NCBI GenBank assembly: GCA_014799645.1
Contig: JAAVHQ010000009.1
Location: forward strand, 264,028-283,965
Length of the DNA stretch: 19,938 nt
Direction of reading: 5' to 3'
From: Clostridiales bacterium
GTDB lineage: Bacteria > Bacillota > Clostridia > Christensenellales > UBA3700
The notes under the pieces are model-generated. The model was not told the origin of the DNA. It was given only the letters and a program-made list of their open reading frames with translations, and searched no databases. Below are positions 15,770-19,938 of this stretch, one piece after another. Position 1 is the first letter of the stretch, and every line of letters starts with the position of its first letter. The position numbers and the translations under genes are program-made.

Positions 15770-15776
15770 TGTCGAA
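15770..15776 (+). promoter_or_regulatory. Spo0A-binding box upstream of spoIIGA
   Basis: TGTCGAA on the plus strand is an exact 0A box, at -44 to -50 from the predicted start of the spoIIGA-sigE operon. In Bacillus the spoIIG promoter is activated by phosphorylated Spo0A at this location. A variant box TGACGAA lies at 15834-15828 on the minus strand, within the ftsZ terminator loop. Confidence 0.7.
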
Positions 15777-15813
15777 AAGATTTATTTTTATATAATAAGA
15801 AAAGAAATAAATA

Positions 15814-15845
15814 GGCGGAAAAGATACTTCGTCACCTTTTCCGCC
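15814..15845 (-). terminator. Strong intrinsic terminator of the ftsZ transcript
   Basis: GGCGGAAAAG and CTTTTCCGCC form a perfect 10-bp stem with a 12-nt loop, followed by TATTTATTTCTTTT. It lies 29 nt after the ftsZ stop codon and insulates the spoIIGA promoter from division-gene transcription. Confidence 0.88.
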
Positions 15846-15874
15846 AAACAAAATTGTTATTTTCTATCTAGATT

Positions 15875-17080
15875 TTACTTTCTGTTGAGAAATCTCTTCA
15901 TAAACGACGGAACGTCTTTTGAATGTTGTTCCTGTCTTGGAATAGAATCGATTCTCGTCGGCTGAGCAGGTTGTTGCTGTTGAGGTCTTGGCATTGGTTG
16001 CGCTTGCGGTCTAGTCTGCGCTTGCGGACGTGGATTTGGAATAAAAGTCTGTTGTCCTCCGCCATTTCTCATACCCGAAAAGTTGGGTCTTACGCCGCCG
16101 TTCATCATATTTACTCCACCTTGCGGTATGTTGTCAACCGCGCAACCGGTAGCAATCAAGGTCACTCTAACCTTTTTGTTCATAGATTGGTCGTAGCTGT
16201 GACCGAAGATATAATTTACGTCGCTTGAAATAAGGCTTGAAATATAATCGTCAGCCTCTTCAAGTTCCTTACAAGTCAAGTCAAGACCCGTTTGGATACT
16301 GAAAATAAGACCCGTCGCGCCTGCGATACTCGTGTTGAGCATATCTTCGTTGGCAGCCATCTTCACCGCCTTAATCATTCTGTCGGAATTAGCCTCGCCT
16401 TCGCACTCGCCCATACCGATATGAGAATAGCCTTTACCCTTCATTATCGTCTTGACGTCAGCAAAGTCAACGTTGATAATACTTGGGCAATTTATAAGGT
16501 CGCTTATGCTTCGAATAGAATTTTTGAGTATATCGTCCGCACCTGCGTATGCGTCGACTACTATGCCGTTCCTATCGCTGTCAAACAATCTTTGGTTGGG
16601 AATAATAATCAAAGAATCGACGTATTCTTGAAGTTTTGCTATTCCGCTGTCGGCAACTTTCATCTTGTTGCGCTCGAACCTAAACGGCTTCGTAACTATC
16701 GCGATTATGAGCATATCGGGATTGAGTTCCCTAGCGTACTTAGCGATAACAGGCGACGCGCCCGTACCCGTACCGCCGCCCATACCTGCGGTGATGAAAA
16801 GCAAATCAGTGCCTTCCAACATATCGGTAAGCGCCTTTCTCGACTCTTCGGCAGCCTTCTCGCCTATCTCGGGTTTCGCTCCCGCGCCTTGACCTTTGGT
16901 CAACTCTACGCCTATTTGAATTTTATTTTCCATTGGCGCTTTAGACATTCTCAAATGTTGAAGATCCGTGTTGACAACGTAAAAATCTACGTTCTTTACC
17001 CCCGCGTCAATCATACTGTTGACGGTATTTGCTCCGCATCCGCCGACACCGACAACTTTTATCTTAGTAGCATTTTCCAT
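15875..17080 (-). CDS. ftsZ: Cell division protein FtsZ
   Basis: The 401-residue tubulin-like GTPase forms the division ring. The G-box GGGTGTG is at 101-107, the first loop GVGGCGANTVN at 11-21, and the T7 loop NVDFAD at 203-208 supplies the residues that complete the GTPase site of the next subunit. The core ends near 310. The linker (311-388) is rich in Pro, Gln, Arg and Met/Gly/Asn, with short repeats such as RPQAQ. The C-terminal peptide DVPSFMKRFLNRK differs from the usual DIPxFLR form but should still bind FtsA and SepF. GGAGG lies 6 nt before the ATG. It is 16 nt downstream of ftsA and shares its transcript, ending at the strong terminator. Confidence 0.98.
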   Translation of the reverse strand: MENATKIKVVGVGGCGANTVNSMIDAGVKNVDFYVVNTDLQHLRMSKAPMENKIQIGVELTKGQGAGAKPEIGEKAAEESRKALTDMLEGTDLLFITAGMGGGTGTGASPVIAKYARELNPDMLIIAIVTKPFRFERNKMKVADSGIAKLQEYVDSLIIIPNQRLFDSDRNGIVVDAYAGADDILKNSIRSISDLINCPSIINVDFADVKTIMKGKGYSHIGMGECEGEANSDRMIKAVKMAANEDMLNTSIAGATGLIFSIQTGLDLTCKELEEADDYISSLISSDVNYIFGHSYDQSMNKKVRVTLIATGCAVDNIPQGGVNMMNGGVRPNFSGMRNGGGQQTFIPNPRPQAQTRPQAQPMPRPQQQQPAQPTRIDSIPRQEQHSKDVPSFMKRFLNRK

Positions 17081-17096
17081 ACGTTACCTCCCTGAT

Positions 17097-18290
17097 TTAT
17101 CTAAATAATCTCTCTAATAGACTGTTTTTTTGACTCATTTTGTCCGCGATTTCCAAAGTCGCAAACATTGACGCGTAATACGGCTTGTCCCAATCCGCCG
17201 TACCTGCGCTAAGCAAGTTTACTTCCCTCGAAAGCGCTCTTGCGAAAAAGTTGCTCGCGCCTCGAATTTCGCTCAAACCGCCACCGACAAGGAAAAATGC
17301 CGTCCTTGCGTTGATTGACGGAAATATATTTGCGCCGAAAGTATTTCCCGCTACGTTCATTTTGTCCAACTCTTTTATCTCTTCGACGCATTCGTCGACG
17401 AAATCGACAAGATTCGTAAGAATAAAGTTGTGAAGAAATGAATTTATCTCTTTTGCCTTGCACTCAAACTTCGTGTCGCCTACTTCGTATTGGTATACGC
17501 TCATATCGTCGCTTTCGATATTCAACGTAATTTTCGGCATAAGTCGTTGAGCCACTTCGTAATCTACGTTGAGCGCGTTTGCCAAAGCGTCAATCAAATA
17601 TCCCTTGCCAAATTGGCAATCCTTTTTGTACTTCACGCCGTCGCCCTCAATCAACGCAAACGTCGTTGACGCGTATCCTACGTCTATCAAGACAGCTCCG
17701 CCCACTCGCGTGTCCTCGTCGATAAGTTGAGTGCCTTCCGCCCAAATGCCGTCGACAAATCTAACGTATTTGAATCCCAAGTCCATCGCTATTTTATAAA
17801 TCGCGCGTATGAATTCGTCTTTGCAGAAGATAAACGACATATTCGCGTAAATGTTCTTTGCTATCTCGCCTATAGGATGAACGGTATATTTGTTGCCGTC
17901 CAAGACGTATTTGAGAGCCGACGAACAAAGCGCGGTATATCCGCTGACCTTAAAGGATTCCGCCTTCTTGTGTATAACTCTTATAGAAGACGAAGTAATC
18001 GTCTTGCTTCTTCCCGCATCGGACAAAAGACCGCTTGTCCTTACGAAAGTGAACTCCGATGGAACGGTGACGAAAAGAGTCTTGATTTTGTAGTTGAAAC
18101 CGCTCTTCTCAACAACCGAAGAGATATCGTCTTTAAGTCTTTCGGGGGCAACCCATTCGCCGTTGAAATAACCCGCATATTCCGCAGTAGCGAAATTCTT
18201 GACGAAAAATATATCGTCCGCAGATTTCGAGGCTACGACAAAATTCAACTTGCCAGAGCCTACGTCTAAAACAGCAAATTCCTCTCTCAT
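17097..18290 (-). CDS. ftsA: FtsA-like cell division ATPase (divergent)
   Basis: The 397-residue actin-fold protein links the FtsZ ring to the membrane. Phosphate loops LDVGSGKLNF (8-17) and LIDVGYASTTFAL (201-213) and the adenosine loop FLVGGGLSEIRG near 333-344 are present. The last ten residues, KNSLLERLFR, form a short amphipathic helix like the membrane-targeting tail of FtsA. The sequence is divergent elsewhere, but a 1C-like region can be traced near 80-160, and the position directly before ftsZ is diagnostic. The alternative, a PilM/SHS2-type relative, is less likely given the tail and neighbours. The ATG at 18290 has no Shine-Dalgarno; the -10 box TATAAT ends 6 nt before it, which predicts a leaderless ftsA-ftsZ mRNA. 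Confidence 0.9.
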   Translation of the reverse strand: MREEFAVLDVGSGKLNFVVASKSADDIFFVKNFATAEYAGYFNGEWVAPERLKDDISSVVEKSGFNYKIKTLFVTVPSEFTFVRTSGLLSDAGRSKTITSSSIRVIHKKAESFKVSGYTALCSSALKYVLDGNKYTVHPIGEIAKNIYANMSFIFCKDEFIRAIYKIAMDLGFKYVRFVDGIWAEGTQLIDEDTRVGGAVLIDVGYASTTFALIEGDGVKYKKDCQFGKGYLIDALANALNVDYEVAQRLMPKITLNIESDDMSVYQYEVGDTKFECKAKEINSFLHNFILTNLVDFVDECVEEIKELDKMNVAGNTFGANIFPSINARTAFFLVGGGLSEIRGASNFFARALSREVNLLSAGTADWDKPYYASMFATLEIADKMSQKNSLLERLFR

Positions 18291-18296
18291 AATATT

Positions 18297-18326
18297 ATTA
18301 TAATATTATAATAATATAAAAGTCAA
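18297..18326 (-). promoter_or_regulatory. Promoter of ftsA-ftsZ, leaderless arrangement
   Basis: TTGACT (18326-18321), an 18-nt spacer and TATAAT (18302-18297) end 6 nt before the ftsA ATG. The spacer and the six bases after the -10 box are almost wholly A and T, with repeated TAAT units, so the exact -10 register could shift by a few bases. Confidence 0.65.
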
Positions 18327-18358
18327 TGGCTGATATAAATTTTTTAATGAAATGATAA

Positions 18359-18375
18359 GATTTTGCGACAAAATC
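18359..18375 (-). terminator. Weak hairpin after ftsQ, possible terminator
   Basis: GATTTTG-TCG-CAAAATC forms a 7-bp stem with a 3-nt loop, followed by TTATCATTTCATT. The stem is AU-rich and the U tract is broken, so termination is probably partial. It lies 34 nt after the ftsQ stop codon. Confidence 0.4.
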
Positions 18376-18409
18376 CGTCAAAAATGTAATATTTTTACAA
18401 TCAAATATT

Positions 18410-19144
18410 TTAATCTAAGGGTTCCCACAACCAACCTTTTTGTTTAAGTCGAATAATTCCGCTGTTTCTTCCTACCTCGCTCGTCTTGCTGAGATAGAAA
18501 TTATAGCAACCGATCACGCTTTCGTCAATGTTGGAAGATATGGGAAGCTCCATAATTACGCCGGTGTTGGTGGTCAAATCAATCACGTCGTCTTTTACTT
18601 CGACCTTGGTGAAAAACGTGGAAAATCTTTGATTGATAAACGAGCATCTCTCCGCCCCTTTTATCATCTTTTCCAACACGCCGTTTTTATAGTCGAGAAC
18701 TTGTCCGAGTTGAAGACTTTCGTCGTCCAAACCGCTTAACTTCGTAAGAGAACTAAATTCCGTATTCTCGATTGAAATCACTTTGCATTCCCTGTCCAAA
18801 ATCGCATAGCGGCCGTCGCTCATTTTGCAAGAAAACAACGGCGTCCTGTCCGTGACGTAAATTACTACTTTGTTGGGGAACTTCCTCTCTATCGAAATGA
18901 CTTTGAGCGCAGGCTGATTCAACTCAATATTTGCAATGGCGATACCCTCGTCGACTGAAAATATATTCTTGCCTTTCTTTATCTGGCTAAGCTCGATAAT
19001 TTCCGACTTTTGCTCGGCGGACAGTGTAATATCATTGGTAGTATTGACGTCTATTCCGCCTATGGAAAACAACGTGCCCAACACTACCGCCAACACAACC
19101 GCCGATGCTATTACAGCCAAAATTACCCAAAGTCTTTTGTGCAT
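18410..19144 (-). CDS. ftsQ: Cell division protein FtsQ/DivIB
   Basis: The 244-residue bitopic membrane protein belongs to the division complex that controls septal peptidoglycan synthesis, with FtsB/DivIC and FtsL. It has a short cytoplasmic tail (MHKR), one membrane helix (about 5-28), a POTRA domain (about 28-100, with KGKNIFSVD and IERKFPNKVVIYVTDRTPL) and a beta domain (about 101-225, with YAILDRECKVI). The short cytoplasmic tail and overall length fit clostridial DivIB. It starts 1 nt after the murA stop codon, with AGAAGGA as Shine-Dalgarno inside the end of murA, so the two are translated from one transcript. The sequence is divergent, as usual for this family; the domain order and its location before ftsA support the call. 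Confidence 0.9.
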   Translation of the reverse strand: MHKRLWVILAVIASAVVLAVVLGTLFSIGGIDVNTTNDITLSAEQKSEIIELSQIKKGKNIFSVDEGIAIANIELNQPALKVISIERKFPNKVVIYVTDRTPLFSCKMSDGRYAILDRECKVISIENTEFSSLTKLSGLDDESLQLGQVLDYKNGVLEKMIKGAERCSFINQRFSTFFTKVEVKDDVIDLTTNTGVIMELPISSNIDESVIGCYNFYLSKTSEVGRNSGIIRLKQKGWLWEPLD

Positions 19145-19145
19145 T

Positions 19146-19938
19146 TTAAGTCCTTCTGATTTTTGCTCCTAATGCCGACAAGTCAAGCGACATATCTTCG
19201 TAACCTCTGTCGATATGACGAATATCTTTGACAACCGTCTCGCCGTCCGCTACCAAACCTGCTAGTACCAACGACGCTCCGCCCCTCAAATCGGTCGCGG
19301 TAACTTCGCTTCCAACGAGTTGTTTTACGCCCCTTACGACTGCCACTCTACCTTTGATAGTGATGTCCGCGCCCAACTTTTTAAGTTCGCTTGCCGTCTT
19401 AAAACGGGTCTCGAAAATATTCTCGACTATTACGCTAGTACCTCGCGATACCGTCTGCATTGCCATTATTTGAGATTGCAAGTCTGTCGGAAAGCCCGGA
19501 TAGTACATCGTTTCGATACAATCGAGGCTCTTTTGACGTCCCTTGCTCTTGACTATTATTCTATCATTCTTCACGTATACTTTGCAAGTAGTTTTTGATA
19601 ATTTTGATATAAGCGAAGATATATGTTCGGGATTGACGTTGAGAAGTTCTACGTTTCCGCCGCACATTGCCGTAGCGATGAGGTACGTGCCCGCAACTAT
19701 TCTGTCGGGAATCGGCGTATATTCTACTCCGTGCAACTTATCTACACCCTCTACTACTATTACGCTTGTGCCTGCGCCCTTTATCTTTGCGCCCATAGCG
19801 TTGAGGAATTTTTGAAGGTCGACGATTTCAGGCTCTTTTGCGCAGTTTCTAATTACCGTCTTACCCTTGATAAATACGCTCGACATCATGAGATTTTCCG
19901 TCGCGCCCACGCTCGGCAAGTCGAGTACCACGTCCGCG
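19146..19938 (-). CDS. murA: UDP-N-acetylglucosamine 1-carboxyvinyltransferase (MurA), 5' end outside the window
   Basis: The 264 or so codons in the window cover the C-terminal two thirds of the enzyme, which transfers enolpyruvate from PEP to UDP-GlcNAc in the first committed step of peptidoglycan synthesis. Visible family motifs are LPSVGATENLMM at the left end, PDRIVAGTYLIA, YPGFPTDLQSQIMA with the catalytic Asp, and the final RHIDRGYEDM with its Arg. The first third, with the PEP-binding Lys and the loop Cys or Asp that decides fosfomycin sensitivity, lies beyond the right edge. The GTG at 19931 is not the start, because the frame stays open and homologous to the edge. It ends 1 nt before ftsQ. 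Confidence 0.97.
   Translation of the reverse strand, partial: ADVVLDLPSVGATENLMMSSVFIKGKTVIRNCAKEPEIVDLQKFLNAMGAKIKGAGTSVIVVEGVDKLHGVEYTPIPDRIVAGTYLIATAMCGGNVELLNVNPEHISSLISKLSKTTCKVYVKNDRIIVKSKGRQKSLDCIETMYYPGFPTDLQSQIMAMQTVSRGTSVIVENIFETRFKTASELKKLGADITIKGRVAVVRGVKQLVGSEVTATDLRGGASLVLAGLVADGETVVKDIRHIDRGYEDMSLDLSALGAKIRRT

Noticed and set aside
16292..17095. 267-codon plus-strand open frame over ftsZ
   Set aside because: Antisense to the conserved GTPase core of FtsZ. The product has no family motif and the frame spans the ftsZ start and ribosome-binding site.
18291..18320. AT-rich repeat with overlapping palindromes before ftsA
   Set aside because: It is explained as the low-complexity spacer and -10 region of the ftsA promoter. 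It has no clear arms that would set it apart as an operator, nor features of an origin.

Overview
The window looks like a chromosomal segment of an endospore-forming Clostridia-type Firmicute. It carries the dcw/sporulation block familiar from Bacillus and Clostridium (murA - divIB/ftsQ - ftsA - ftsZ - spoIIGA - sigE - sigG - ylmC - nrdR), with sigK added. Lineage is inferred from gene content and motifs only. Every gene I support lies on the minus strand, so transcription runs from high to low coordinates.

Layout in transcription order. 19938-15814: 3' part of murA, ftsQ/divIB, ftsA, ftsZ and a strong intrinsic terminator. 15776-13060: spoIIGA and sigE (with a Spo0A box upstream), then sigG, then the PRC-barrel gene ylmC. 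13035-12437: nrdR with its own promoter and terminator. 12414-11658: an uninterrupted sigK with a pro-sequence. 11648-11254: RNase P RNA with a consensus promoter and terminator. 11225-9609: a zinc-type macrodomain gene overlapping a class M (SirTM-like) sirtuin gene, a presumed ADP-ribosylation eraser/writer pair. 9603-2017: a 7.5-kb cyclic beta-1,2-glucan synthase. 2006-667: rarA. 616-1: 5' part of an ABC-transporter ATPase gene.

How the genes work together: Spo0A would activate spoIIGA-sigE at the start of sporulation. SpoIIGA would process pro-SigE. SigE would then drive mother-cell genes, and the leaders of sigK and ylmC both carry SigE-like elements. The sigG leader carries a SigF/SigG-like promoter. 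FtsQ, FtsA and FtsZ supply the division machinery that also builds the sporulation septum, and MurA starts peptidoglycan precursor synthesis.

The most unusual pattern is in the start sites. Five genes without a Shine-Dalgarno sequence (rarA, cgs, the macrodomain gene, spoIIGA, ftsA) each have a -10 hexamer ending exactly 6 nt before the ATG, which predicts leaderless mRNAs. rnpB has the same 6-nt distance from its -10 box to its predicted RNA 5' end, which gives an internal calibration. Genes that do have a Shine-Dalgarno lack this arrangement, apart from an nrdR GTG that I rejected.

No stretch over 300 bases lacks a gene, provided rnpB is counted in the sigK-macrodomain gap. I saw no tRNA, CRISPR array, insertion sequence or phage gene.
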